From positions 806,001-870,000 of the forward strand of contig NZ_APAT01000015.1 of the NCBI RefSeq assembly GCF_000347775.1: DNA of 64,000 bases, in the 5' to 3' direction. The first letter of the stretch is position 1. The number at the start of each line of letters is the position of its first letter. The notes below the pieces were generated by a model. The model was not told where the DNA came from. It made no database searches and saw only the letters and a list, made by a program, of their open reading frames with translations. This document shows, piece after piece, positions 17,463-25,901 of the stretch. Origin of the DNA: Marinobacter santoriniensis NKSG1 (GTDB lineage: Bacteria; Pseudomonadota; Gammaproteobacteria; Pseudomonadales; Oleiphilaceae). Both the position numbers and the translations under genes were made by a program.

Positions 17463-18125
17463 ATGCCCGACTACCAGCACCACTGGAAAGACAGCACCCC
17501 GGTGCATCTGCCCCTCGGCAAGATCGTCTGCGTTGGCCGGAATTACGCCGAGCACGCTCGTGAACTCAACAACCCCGTTCCTGACGAACCGCTGCTGTTC
17601 ATCAAACCATCTACCGCCGCGGTTCACATCACACGCCCCATCGACCTTCCCCGCGGGCGGGGTGAGGTCCACTTCGAGACGGAGCTAGCGGTACTGATCG
17701 GCCGGCCGCTGACGGCGGCATCTGCCAGCGAGGTGGAATCCGCAATTCTCGGTTATGGCCTGGCTCTGGACCTGACCCTGCGGGATGTTCAGAGCCAGCT
17801 CAAGGAAAAGGGCCACCCCTGGGAACGCGCCAAAGCGTTCGATGGTGCCTGTCCCCTGTCGCCGTTCGTCGCGGCCGACAAGCTGCCCCGTGACAACATT
17901 CACTTCTCTCTGGATATCGACGGCAAGCGTTGCCAGACGGGCGACACCCGGGACATGCTCAATCCCATTGTCCCGCTGATTGCTCACATGAGCAGCCAGT
18001 TCTCATTGATGCCGGGCGACGTGGTACTGACCGGCACTCCCCGGGGCGTCGGGCCCCTCTCCCCGGGACAAACGCTGACCCTGGAACTTGAGGACTTGCT
18101 GTTCCTGCAAACACAGGTAACCTGA
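17463..18125 (+). CDS. Fumarylacetoacetate hydrolase-family protein
   Basis: The protein has 220 residues from ATG 17463, preceded by AGGAGG; the frame extends further upstream only through apt. It has the FAH C-terminal fold: KIVCVGRNYAEHA at the N-terminus and metal ligands in HFETELA near residues 71-77 and an Asp in LALDLTLRD. The C-terminal signature is GDVVLTGTPRGVGP. The short form resembles YcgM/acylpyruvase-type hydrolases; the substrate cannot be told from sequence. It lies 22 bp after apt and may be co-transcribed. Confidence 0.85.
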   Translation: MPDYQHHWKDSTPVHLPLGKIVCVGRNYAEHARELNNPVPDEPLLFIKPSTAAVHITRPIDLPRGRGEVHFETELAVLIGRPLTAASASEVESAILGYGLALDLTLRDVQSQLKEKGHPWERAKAFDGACPLSPFVAADKLPRDNIHFSLDIDGKRCQTGDTRDMLNPIVPLIAHMSSQFSLMPGDVVLTGTPRGVGPLSPGQTLTLELEDLLFLQTQVT

Positions 18126-18185
18126 GAAACAGTCGTCGGCCACAACCGATGTTCCACTTGAACGGGTATTGGACGAAAACGTTGT

Positions 18186-19496
18186 ATGGCCAAGAAACCG
18201 GTTACCTCCCGCACAGGGCGTTTCTTCAAACTTGCCGGCATGACCGCCTCCGTGGCAGGCCAGTATGCCGGCCAGCGCGCACGAAAACTGCTGGGCGGTG
18301 AAAACGACGAAGGCGCCCAGAGCGAAAGCTACACCCGCATGGCCGGACAGATCGCCGATACGCTGGGCGAACTCAAAGGTGCGGTTATGAAGGTCGGCCA
18401 GATCGCATCACAGACCCAGGACTTCCTGCCCCGGGAATTTTCCGAAGCGCTGGAGAAACTCCAGAAAGAAGCGCCCCCGATGCCGTTTGACGTTATCGTC
18501 GAACAGATCGAATCGGAGCTCGGCAAGCCTCTGGGGGAGCTTTATGAATACGTCCAGGAAGCGCCCTACGCATCCGCGAGCATTGGCCAGGTTCACCGGG
18601 GCCGCCTTTATGATGGCACCGACGTCATCGTCAAGGTGCAGTACCCGGGTGTCGACGAGTCCTGCGATTCCGACCTGAAGCAGCTGCGGACGGCGCTTCG
18701 CCTCGGCGGGCTGCTGAAGATGCCCAAGAAGAGCGTCGATCAGCTGTTCGCAGAAATTCGGGAACGGCTGCAGGAAGAACTCGACTATGAGAACGAAGCC
18801 CGCAATATCGGTTTGTTCCGGGAGTTTCACAAGGGTCAGCCGTGGGTGCTGATTCCTCAGGTGGTCGACAGCCATTCCACCCGCCGGGTGCTGACGATGG
18901 AACTGGTGGAAGGCGATCACATCAGCCAGGTCACCCCCGACCGTTATGACCAGGAAACCATCAACCTCATCGGCCATCGCATCTTCACGCTCATGGCCGA
19001 CCAGCTGTTCCGGTTCCAGTGTATTCACGGCGACCCGCATGCCGGGAATTTTGCCTACCGGCCTGACGGCACAATCATCCTGTACGACTTCGGATGCGTG
19101 AAGAAGCTCAAACCTGAGATCGTGGAGGCCTATCGCAAGGCGCTGGCCGCCGCCCTGGCCGGCGACTACCAGGCCCTGGACAGCCATCTGATCGATCTGG
19201 GGGCCCGGGTGGAGAGTCAGCCTGCGGTGGATGAAGCCTACTACGCCATGTGGCGGGATATTCTCATCGTGCCGTTCCTGAACGACGAACCCTACGATTT
19301 CGCCGAAGCGGACATCCACAAACGGGTCGCGGCCAAGACCAGCACGGTGTTCAAGTACCTGGACTATTTCAAGCCACCGGTGGAGAGCATCTTCATCGAC
19401 CGAATGATTGCCGGCCACTACTGGATGCTGAAACGGCTGGGGGTTCAGGCGGCGTTCCGATCGGAACTGGAGAAATATCTTAAAGCTGGGGAGTAA
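18186..19496 (+). CDS. ABC1/UbiB-family atypical kinase
   Basis: The 436-residue protein has the family's KxGQ motif (VMKVGQIASQ near residue 68), the Ala-rich nucleotide loop SASIGQVHRG and the catalytic segment IHGDPHAGNFA. The metal-binding YDFGCV follows. There is no C-terminal membrane pair, unlike E. coli UbiB, so this is the soluble AarF-like subtype. Members act as ATPases/kinases supporting ubiquinone or lipid metabolism. Repeat element 5 begins at the base after its stop codon. Confidence 0.88.
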   Translation: MAKKPVTSRTGRFFKLAGMTASVAGQYAGQRARKLLGGENDEGAQSESYTRMAGQIADTLGELKGAVMKVGQIASQTQDFLPREFSEALEKLQKEAPPMPFDVIVEQIESELGKPLGELYEYVQEAPYASASIGQVHRGRLYDGTDVIVKVQYPGVDESCDSDLKQLRTALRLGGLLKMPKKSVDQLFAEIRERLQEELDYENEARNIGLFREFHKGQPWVLIPQVVDSHSTRRVLTMELVEGDHISQVTPDRYDQETINLIGHRIFTLMADQLFRFQCIHGDPHAGNFAYRPDGTIILYDFGCVKKLKPEIVEAYRKALAAALAGDYQALDSHLIDLGARVESQPAVDEAYYAMWRDILIVPFLNDEPYDFAEADIHKRVAAKTSTVFKYLDYFKPPVESIFIDRMIAGHYWMLKRLGVQAAFRSELEKYLKAGE

Positions 19497-19610
19497 GTGC
19501 TGGCGGGGCAAGGTCCTCCAAAACCCGCTCCTGGCGGCACATCCCTGTGGCGCTTGGGCTCCGCCATCCATGGCTCCGCACAGTTTTGGAGGACCTTGCC
19601 CCGCCAGCAC
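19497..19610 (-). repeat. Repeat element 5: hairpin core in locus-specific inverted arms
   Basis: The arms 19497-19524 and 19583-19610 form a perfect 28-bp inverted repeat; the left arm starts directly after the TAA of the UbiB-like gene. The core (19525-19582, 58 nt) is longer and diverged. Hairpin A keeps CACA-TCCC-TGTG, and hairpin B is GCCA-TCCA-TGGC. TCC is at 19542-19544 and 19567-19569 on the plus strand, so GGA loops lie on the minus strand, in the 3' region of the convergent cobB transcript. Confidence 0.88.
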
Positions 19611-19624
19611 CCCGAACCTTTACG

Positions 19625-20302
19625 TCAACCGAGAGACCGTACCCAATCGGCCACGCCCTCAGAGGCACCCTTGCGTATCACCCGCGCCCTGGACACTGAC
19701 GCCGGCTCCCCGGGATCAATCACGGTGATGGGCACATCAAAACCGACCTCGTGAACGAGGCCGGCGGCCGGATAGACCTGCAGTGACGTGCCGACGATCA
19801 GCAGGTGGTCCGCGGTTCGAACCACTTCCGCCGCCGCATCCAGCATGGGGACTTCCTCACCGAACCACACAATATGGGGCCGAAGCTGGGTGCCGCGCTC
19901 GCAGCGGTCACCCGGCTTTATATCTCCGTAACCGATGTCGTAGACCAGTTCCGGGAAACCGGTACTGCGTGCCTTTGTGAGCTCGCCGTGGAGGTGCAGA
20001 ACCTGGCTGGATCCGCCCCGTTCGTGCAGGTCATCGACATTCTGCGTGACAATCGTGACGCGGTATCGGCGTTCCAGCTCCGCCAGGAGGCGATGTGCCT
20101 GGTTGGGGATCGCCGACTTCAGTTGATGCCGCCGGTCGTTGTAGAACCTGAGCACCAGTTCGGGATTGCGCTGGAACGCCTCGGGCGTGGCCACGTCGTA
20201 CACGCTGTGCTGCTCCCACAGACCACCATTGTCACGGAAGGTGGAGAGACCGCTCTCGGCGCTGATGCCAGCGCCTGTGAGTACGACGATATGATCCTGC
20301 AT
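19625..20302 (-). CDS. cobB: Sirtuin NAD+-dependent protein deacylase, zinc-less type
   Basis: This 225-residue Sir2 protein has GAGISAESGLSTFR at 10-23, TQNVDDLHERGG at 86-97 and the catalytic His in LHLHGEL at about 105. The four zinc-binding cysteines of E. coli CobB are absent; only Cys134 remains in the equivalent region (GDRCERGTQLRPHIVWFGE). The NAD-binding GTSLQVYPAAGL is intact. Its ATG overlaps the stop of the upstream hydroxyglutarate dehydrogenase gene as TGATG, so the two genes are translationally coupled. Deacetylase or deacylase activity is likely. Confidence 0.88.
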   Translation of the reverse strand: MQDHIVVLTGAGISAESGLSTFRDNGGLWEQHSVYDVATPEAFQRNPELVLRFYNDRRHQLKSAIPNQAHRLLAELERRYRVTIVTQNVDDLHERGGSSQVLHLHGELTKARSTGFPELVYDIGYGDIKPGDRCERGTQLRPHIVWFGEEVPMLDAAAEVVRTADHLLIVGTSLQVYPAAGLVHEVGFDVPITVIDPGEPASVSRARVIRKGASEGVADWVRSLG

Positions 20303-21705
20303 CAGTCGAAAATCTTGCCCGGGTTCATGATGCCATTGGGATCGAACACCTGCTTGATCCCCTTAAGATAGGCAATTTCCGCTTCACTGCGGGTGTACTG
20401 CAAGTAGGGCTTCTTGGTCATCCCCACACCGTGTTCGGCGGAGACGCTGCCCTCGTAGCGTTCGACGATCTCGAACACCCATTTGTTGACCTGCTGGCAT
20501 TTCTCAAAGAAATCCTCTTTCGCCATGTCCTCCGGCTTGAGAATGTTCAGGTGCAGGTTGCCATCGCCGATGTGGCCAAACCAGATGATCTCGAAGTCCG
20601 GGTAATGCTCGGTCACCACGCTGTCGATTTCCTGCAGGAAACCCGGCACCCGGGAAACCACGACGGAAATGTCATTTTTGTAGGGAATCCGGGGGGCGAT
20701 GGATTCGGAAATCCGCTCCCGCAGCTGCCACAGGTTCTGCGCCTGGGTTTCGCTCTGGCTGATCACGCCATCAAGCACCCAGCCGGCTTCGACGCACTCT
20801 TCGAAGAGGGTCATGGCGTCATCCATCACCTGATCGGAAACGGCTTCAAATTCAAGCAGCGCGTAATACGGGGCTTCCGTTTCGAATGGCGCCTGCACCT
20901 GGCCATGGGCCAGTACATGCTGCATGGCCTGATGGGAGAAAAACTCATACGCCGTCAGGTCGAGCTTCTTCTGGAAGGACTGAAGGACATCCATAGTATT
21001 GGTCAGGTCCTTCAGGCCCAGCACCAGCACCGTCAGGTCGTCCGGCTTGCGGGTGAGTTTCATGGTGGCTTCAGTGATGAACCCCAGGGTTCCCTCGGCG
21101 CCAATGAACAGGTGACGCAGATCGTAGCCGGTATTGTTCTTGGCCAGATCCTTGTTCAGATCGATCACGTCGCCTTTCCCGGTCACCACCTTGAGGCCGG
21201 CAACCCAGTCCCGGCTCATGCCATAACGGATGACCTTGATGCCACCGGCATTGGTCGACAGGTTGCCGCCCAGCTGGCTGGAACCGGCCGAGGCAAAATC
21301 CACCGGGTAATACAGCCCGTTTTCTTCGGCAAACTGTTGCAGCTGTTCGGTCACCACACCGGCCTGACACCGCACGGTTCGGTCGCTCGGATTGAAATCA
21401 AGAATCCGGTTCATGTTGTCAAAGGCAACCACCACCTCGCCGTTGGCGGCAACCGCACCGGCGCTCAGACCAGTCCGGCCACCCGAGGGGACCAGAGCCA
21501 CCTGATTTTCGTTGGCGAATGTCACCAGAGCCTGAACCTGCTCGGTGGTCTTCGGCAACACAATCGCGAGCGGTTTGGGTGGATAGATCTTGGTCCAGTC
21601 CTTTCCATAAGTATCGAGATCAGCGGGATCAGTCAGGACCTTACCGGGGGCGTCGCCTGCAGCAACGAGGTCTTTGAGGGCGGCAATGATCTGTTCGGAA
21701 TTCAT
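20302..21705 (-). CDS. D-2-hydroxyglutarate dehydrogenase (FAD-linked)
   Basis: The protein has 467 residues from ATG 21705. The frame is open to 21777, but MNSEQIIAAL fits family starts. The FAD-binding PCMH domain has VPSGGRTGLSAGAV, and the C-terminal FAD-oxidase domain has FGHIGDGNLHLNI and SAEHGVGMTKK. Divergence from serA is informative: SerA produces D-2-hydroxyglutarate while oxidising 3-phosphoglycerate, and in Pseudomonas stutzeri this dehydrogenase recycles it. D-lactate dehydrogenase or a glycolate oxidase subunit are alternatives within the superfamily. It is coupled to cobB by a 1-bp overlap. Confidence 0.82.
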   Translation of the reverse strand: MNSEQIIAALKDLVAAGDAPGKVLTDPADLDTYGKDWTKIYPPKPLAIVLPKTTEQVQALVTFANENQVALVPSGGRTGLSAGAVAANGEVVVAFDNMNRILDFNPSDRTVRCQAGVVTEQLQQFAEENGLYYPVDFASAGSSQLGGNLSTNAGGIKVIRYGMSRDWVAGLKVVTGKGDVIDLNKDLAKNNTGYDLRHLFIGAEGTLGFITEATMKLTRKPDDLTVLVLGLKDLTNTMDVLQSFQKKLDLTAYEFFSHQAMQHVLAHGQVQAPFETEAPYYALLEFEAVSDQVMDDAMTLFEECVEAGWVLDGVISQSETQAQNLWQLRERISESIAPRIPYKNDISVVVSRVPGFLQEIDSVVTEHYPDFEIIWFGHIGDGNLHLNILKPEDMAKEDFFEKCQQVNKWVFEIVERYEGSVSAEHGVGMTKKPYLQYTRSEAEIAYLKGIKQVFDPNGIMNPGKIFD

Positions 21706-21806
21706 GGATACGTCAGTCTCGTCAGGGTTGGGCCAGAGCCTGTTGATACGGGATTCACAGGGAATTGATAAAGGCAAACCGGCGCGCTGTGAAAGTCTGC
21801 GTTTAT

Positions 21807-21855
21807 GGTATCATACCGCCCCTGTTCTGTGAGCCGGGCTGACGATCCCCGGCTC
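21807..21855 (+). promoter_or_regulatory. serA upstream region with palindrome and leader hairpin
   Basis: Two inverted repeats lie between the divergent D-2-hydroxyglutarate dehydrogenase gene and serA: GGTATCATACC at 21807-21817, and GAGCCGGG/CCCGGCTC at 21831-21855 with a 9-nt loop. The first could overlap the serA -10 region (TATCAT). The second would form an 8-bp hairpin in the leader, without a T-tract. The function of either is not known. Confidence 0.35.
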
Positions 21856-21894
21856 CAGGTCATTTAATACGACGAAAGGTTCGGAAGCTAGCCC

Positions 21895-23124
21895 ATGTCA
21901 AATACGTCTCTCGAAAAGAGCAAAATCCGGATCCTGCTGCTGGAAGGCGTGCATCAATCTGCCATTGATACCCTGAATGCCGCGGGTTACACCAATATCG
22001 AGTATCTGACCCATTCACTGGGCGAGGAAGAGCTGATCGAGAAGATCGCCGATGTGCATTTCGTCGGTCTGCGCTCCCGCACCCAGCTGACGGAGAAAGT
22101 ATTTGAGGCCGCCCAGAAGCTGGTCGCGGTCGGTTGCTTCTGTATCGGGACGAACCAGGTGGACCTCAAGGCGGCGACCCGTCGCGGTATTGCCGTGTTC
22201 AACGCGCCTTTCTCCAACACCCGTTCCGTGGCGGAGCTGGTGCTGGCCCAGGCCATCCTGCTGCTGCGCGGTGTGCCCGAGAAAAACGCCAAGGCCCACC
22301 GGGGCGAGTGGCAGAAATCGGCCAAGAACAGTTTCGAAATCCGGGGTAAGAAGCTCGGCATTATCGGCTACGGCAACATCGGCACCCAGTTCAGTGTCCT
22401 GGCTGAGAGCCTGGGCATGGACGTCTACTTCTACGACGTGGTGTCCAAGCTGTCCATCGGTAACGCCACCCAGGTCGGTACCATGCAGGAACTGCTGAAC
22501 ATCGCCGACGTGGTGTCGCTGCATGTACCAGAGACGCCGGCCACCAAGTACATGTTCAAGGCGGAGCAGTTCGCCCAGATGAAGCCGGGCAGCATTTTCA
22601 TGAACGCTTCCCGCGGAACCGTCGTGGATATCGACGCGCTGTCCGAAGCACTCGCCTCGGGCAAGCTGTTGGGCGCTGCCGTTGACGTATTCCCGGTTGA
22701 GCCGAAGTCCAACAAGGAAGAGTTTGTCTCTCCGCTGCGCGAATTCGACAACGTGATCCTGACGCCGCACGTGGGCGGTTCCACCATGGAAGCGCAGGAA
22801 AACATCGGCCGCGAAGTCGCCGAGAAGCTGGCCATGTACAGCGATAACGGCACCTCCGTATCGTCCGTCAACTTCCCGGAAGTGGCTCTGCCTTCGCACC
22901 CCAACCAGCACCGCCTGCTGCATATTCACGAAAACGTGCCGGGCGTGATGTCCGAAATCAACCAGGTGTTCTCGGAAAACGAGATCAACGTCTGCGGGCA
23001 GTATCTGCAGACCAAGGAGGAGATTGGCTACGTGGTCGTCGATGTGGATAAAGCCTACGGCGAACTGGCTCTCGAGAAGCTTAGCCAGGTCAAGGGCACC
23101 ATTCGCTGCCGCGTACTGTTCTGA
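21895..23124 (+). CDS. serA: D-3-phosphoglycerate dehydrogenase
   Basis: This 409-residue protein catalyses the first step of serine synthesis. The NAD-binding GxGxxG motif is in LGIIGYGNIGTQ near residue 158. The catalytic Arg is in RSRTQL/NASRGTVVD and the His in LTPHVGGST near 288. The last 75 residues (after HPNQHRLLHIHENVPGVM) are an ACT domain that confers serine feedback inhibition, as in E. coli SerA. Its neighbour across the promoter region removes the 2-hydroxyglutarate by-product. A strong terminator follows. Confidence 0.95.
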   Translation: MSNTSLEKSKIRILLLEGVHQSAIDTLNAAGYTNIEYLTHSLGEEELIEKIADVHFVGLRSRTQLTEKVFEAAQKLVAVGCFCIGTNQVDLKAATRRGIAVFNAPFSNTRSVAELVLAQAILLLRGVPEKNAKAHRGEWQKSAKNSFEIRGKKLGIIGYGNIGTQFSVLAESLGMDVYFYDVVSKLSIGNATQVGTMQELLNIADVVSLHVPETPATKYMFKAEQFAQMKPGSIFMNASRGTVVDIDALSEALASGKLLGAAVDVFPVEPKSNKEEFVSPLREFDNVILTPHVGGSTMEAQENIGREVAEKLAMYSDNGTSVSSVNFPEVALPSHPNQHRLLHIHENVPGVMSEINQVFSENEINVCGQYLQTKEEIGYVVVDVDKAYGELALEKLSQVKGTIRCRVLF

Positions 23125-23152
23125 ATGACCGGAACAAACCGGCCACCGAAAA

Positions 23153-23178
23153 ACCGGCGCCACGGCGTCGGTTTTTTT
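23153..23178 (+). terminator. Rho-independent terminator of serA
   Basis: ACCGGCGC and GCGTCGGT pair (8 bp with one G-T) around CACG and run into seven T residues. It starts 29 bp after the serA stop. Confidence 0.85.
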
Positions 23179-23222
23179 GCGTCTGAATCAAAAAATTAAG
23201 CCTGTTTTAAGAATGGCCGGGT

Positions 23223-24017
23223 ATGCTGGCCAACTTTCTGGACCTGTGTGACATCCGTATGCCCGACCATTCTTCCAGCCAGACCTCAACGCTTTCTGGT
23301 CCAATCAGCCAGACATCTGCCTATCCTTGGCAATGGAAAGTTCTTGTTGCCTGGGCCGCGTTCCTGACCGGCATTGCCATTTTCCAGGCGTTTGACCTGG
23401 ATTTTCGGGTTGCCGATTTCCTGTACAGCCTGGAAGGTCAGCAGTGGGCCTTCAAGCATCGGTACCTGTTTGAAACCATCTTGCACAGTGACGCCCGCGG
23501 GCTCAGCAAAGCCATGGGCGGTGTCGTTATCCTTGCGCTGATTTTCGTGTCCCTGAGCAAGCGGGCCATCCAGTGGCGAAGACCTTTGCTGTACCTGTTT
23601 CTGGCGGTCGGGCTCTCGACCCTGGCTGTGTCTGTGATCAAACATCTGGTGCCCATGGACTGCCCGTGGAATCTCATTCGCTATGGCGGTGACCAGCCCT
23701 TCGTCGGCCTCCTCGCGACGAGACCGGACAGCATGCCGGACACGGCCTGTTTTCCGGCCGGTCATGCGAGCGCCGGCTATGCCTGGATTGCCCTGTATTT
23801 TTTCCTGGCAGCCTGGCGCCCCCGCTGGCGCTTTCTCGGGCTTGCCACAGGCCTGTTAATGGGGCTTGTTTTCGGCGTTGCACAGCAGTTCCGGGGTGCC
23901 CACTTTCTGTCCCACGATCTGTGGACGCTGATGATTTGCTGGACCATAAGCTTCAGCCTCGCCAGCCTGTTGCTGCCTGGGGCCGAAAAAACGGAGAGGG
24001 AAAACGAGAGGGAATAG
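23223..24017 (+). CDS. PAP2-family membrane phosphatase
   Basis: The protein has 264 residues from ATG 23223; ATG 23259 (MPDHSSSQ) is an equally possible start because neither has a strong ribosome site. It has five to six membrane segments. PAP2 catalytic motifs are present: a Lys-rich C1 motif KHLVPMDCPW, C2 FPAGHAS with the central His, and C3 FRGAHFLSHD with the nucleophilic His. The periplasm-facing active site would dephosphorylate lipid pyrophosphates or a lipid A-type substrate. It follows the serA terminator and converges on the OmpA-like gene. Confidence 0.85.
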   Translation: MLANFLDLCDIRMPDHSSSQTSTLSGPISQTSAYPWQWKVLVAWAAFLTGIAIFQAFDLDFRVADFLYSLEGQQWAFKHRYLFETILHSDARGLSKAMGGVVILALIFVSLSKRAIQWRRPLLYLFLAVGLSTLAVSVIKHLVPMDCPWNLIRYGGDQPFVGLLATRPDSMPDTACFPAGHASAGYAWIALYFFLAAWRPRWRFLGLATGLLMGLVFGVAQQFRGAHFLSHDLWTLMICWTISFSLASLLLPGAEKTERENERE

Positions 24018-24052
24018 ATCCGGCAGTCAAACCCGGGACTGCGCGGACCCGA

Positions 24053-24084
24053 CAGGCCAGCCGGACTGAATGCCGGCTGGCCTG
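24053..24084. terminator. Hairpin between convergent PAP2 and OmpA-like genes
   Basis: CAGGCCAGCCGG and CCGGCTGGCCTG form a perfect 12-bp stem with an 8-nt loop. It lies between the two stop codons. There is no long T-tract, but position and strength suit bidirectional termination. Confidence 0.6.
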
Positions 24085-24103
24085 CTAGAGGGACGTTCTG
24101 GAT

Positions 24104-24760
24104 TTATTGCATCGGCACCAGCGTCAACTCGACGCGGCGATTCTGCTCACGCCCTGCGGCGGTGTCGTTGGAAGCCACAGGATAGCGCTCACCGTAACCC
24201 ACAGCACGGGTACGACGCGGCTCGATGCCCTGATTCAGCAGGAAATCGCGAACCGATGCCGCACGCTTCTCACTCAACAGCTGGTTGTAGCTGTCGGAAC
24301 CGGAGCTGTCGGTGTGACCCTCGATCTGGATGATGGTCTTGTCGTACTCCTTGAGCACAAGTGCCACGGATTCCAGCGTATTCGAGAAGGACGGTTTGAT
24401 CGACGCCTGGTTGAGGTCAAAGGTAATATTGCCCGGCATCACCAACTGAATCTGATCGCCATTCCGGACCACCCGAACGCCGGAGCCTTCCAGCTTGCGA
24501 CGCAGCTCCGCTTCCTGCTTGTCCATGTAGTAGCCAATACCACCACCGATGGCAGCACCGCTGGCAGCACCGATCAGCGCCCCCTTGCCACGATCGCTCT
24601 TACTTGAAGTCGCAGCACCGACCACCGCGCCACCGATTGCACCGATCACACTGCCTTTGGTCGCGTTGGAAGTCTTCTCCTCGCCGGTGTAGGGATCGTA
24701 GGTCATACAGCCAGTGACGCCATAGGCGGCGATGACGCATGCAAGAATGGTTTTTTTCAC
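24104..24760 (-). CDS. OmpA-family lipoprotein with glycine zipper (YiaD-like)
   Basis: The protein has 218 residues from GTG 24760, with AGGAG upstream on the reverse strand; the frame runs to 24895 through an unrelated basic stretch. The signal peptide ends in VTGC, with lipidated Cys18. Residues 40-95 are a glycine-zipper segment (GSVIGAIGGAVVG, then GAASGAAIGGGIG) that may insert in the outer membrane. The C-terminal 115 residues are an OmpA-like peptidoglycan-binding domain (IEGHTDSSGSDSYN, NRRVEL). It ties the envelope to peptidoglycan. It lies 17 bp after an alpha/beta hydrolase gene. Confidence 0.9.
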   Translation of the reverse strand: MKKTILACVIAAYGVTGCMTYDPYTGEEKTSNATKGSVIGAIGGAVVGAATSSKSDRGKGALIGAASGAAIGGGIGYYMDKQEAELRRKLEGSGVRVVRNGDQIQLVMPGNITFDLNQASIKPSFSNTLESVALVLKEYDKTIIQIEGHTDSSGSDSYNQLLSEKRAASVRDFLLNQGIEPRRTRAVGYGERYPVASNDTAAGREQNRRVELTLVPMQ

Positions 24761-24776
24761 AGCTTTCTCCTGTGCG

Positions 24777-25823
24777 TTATTGAACAGGTTTGGTGAGCGG
24801 CGACCTGTCTTTGGCCTGTGCCGCACCCGCCCCGGTGTTGGTGAACGTATCAATGATGGTATTGAATACCTGTGCCTGCAAATCCTGGGCTTCATTCACA
24901 AGATGATGACGTCCGTCCGGGATTCTCAGTTCCTCAATCGAGGAGAATTTGTTCCGGATGATCCGGAGATTGTGTTGCCAGTCCACGGTTTTGTCCTTCT
25001 CCCCCTGCACAACGGTCACCGGAAAATCGACCGGCCGTGCCGACTCAATATGCGGCACCCACTGTCGAAGTGCCGTGACCCAATCCACATGCACAGCCCG
25101 GGCCTGGAGTGGATCGTGTTCTCGAAGAAAGCGCAGAAAACGGGTGTTCCCGCTGTTTTCAGCAAATGCCCGATGCCAACGGGTGATAAAGGGCTTGACC
25201 ACCGTATGGAGAATCCTGGCCCCCAGCCACCCCATGGGACGCACCAACGGAGCAAGCAGAACCACCCGTTTGAAGTCGGACGAGTCCGGATCGTGATGAT
25301 TCGACAGGAGATAATCGATCAGAATGGCGCCACCGGTGCTCTGGCCTACGGCGAACCAGGGCTCTCGAACCTTTCCCCGCACCTGACGAATCACCGACGA
25401 CAGGACCTCCTGGTACTCCAGGAAGCTGCCAATGGCTGCCGGGGTCCCACTGGACAGCCCGTGACCCGGCTGATCGTAGGCAAGCACATCCAGACCGGCA
25501 CCGAGGCACCGGTCGATCAGTTGGCTGTAGAGACCCACGTGATCAAAATAACCGTGCAGAATGAACACGGTGCCCCGATGGGCAACGGAACCGGATAAGC
25601 GATAATAATGGACCATTACCTGATGTTCGTCGGCCTGGACGTAGCCCTGGTGGTAGTGGACATCCGGATGCTCTACCCAGAGATCCAGCCCGTAAAACCG
25701 GCAATAGGCGACCATTTCGTCGCTCAGGGGACGTTCCTCTCCGGGCTCAAAGGGCTCCAGACGCTCGAGCAGCGAGTGTCTGTTCCAATCCGGAATTTCT
25801 ATGGTATCTGTTTTCCAGTACAC
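24777..25823 (-). CDS. Alpha/beta hydrolase, lysophospholipase-like
   Basis: This 348-residue protein is of the monoacylglycerol lipase/PldB-like group. It has the oxyanion motif ILHGYFDHVGLY, the nucleophile elbow GQSTGG (Ser near residue 165), and a late Asp and His in VVQGEKDKTVD and DGRHHLVNE. There is no signal peptide, so it is probably cytoplasmic. It is transcribed before the OmpA-like lipoprotein and divergently from a second esterase gene. Its substrate is likely a lysophospholipid or monoglyceride. Confidence 0.82.
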   Translation of the reverse strand: MYWKTDTIEIPDWNRHSLLERLEPFEPGEERPLSDEMVAYCRFYGLDLWVEHPDVHYHQGYVQADEHQVMVHYYRLSGSVAHRGTVFILHGYFDHVGLYSQLIDRCLGAGLDVLAYDQPGHGLSSGTPAAIGSFLEYQEVLSSVIRQVRGKVREPWFAVGQSTGGAILIDYLLSNHHDPDSSDFKRVVLLAPLVRPMGWLGARILHTVVKPFITRWHRAFAENSGNTRFLRFLREHDPLQARAVHVDWVTALRQWVPHIESARPVDFPVTVVQGEKDKTVDWQHNLRIIRNKFSSIEELRIPDGRHHLVNEAQDLQAQVFNTIIDTFTNTGAGAAQAKDRSPLTKPVQ

Positions 25824-25901
25824 GTAGAGTTAAACGCCTGTCAGGGTTCGTAATTAGCTGTTAGGGCTGACATCCTATCGCATAGCGGGAGTAGAACACA
25901 G

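Noticed and set aside
16085..17464. 459-codon antisense frame over the purine permease and apt
   Set aside because: High-GC shadow of two well-supported genes; the translation is His/Gly/Gln-rich with no family.
18536..18562. Short resemblance in the UbiB-like gene to the arm and core of element 3
   Set aside because: Lies in coding sequence, no inverted arm, no hairpins; a chance match.
20302..21705. Glycolate oxidase subunit GlcD
   Set aside because: No glcE/glcF neighbours; divergence from serA fits D-2-hydroxyglutarate dehydrogenase better.
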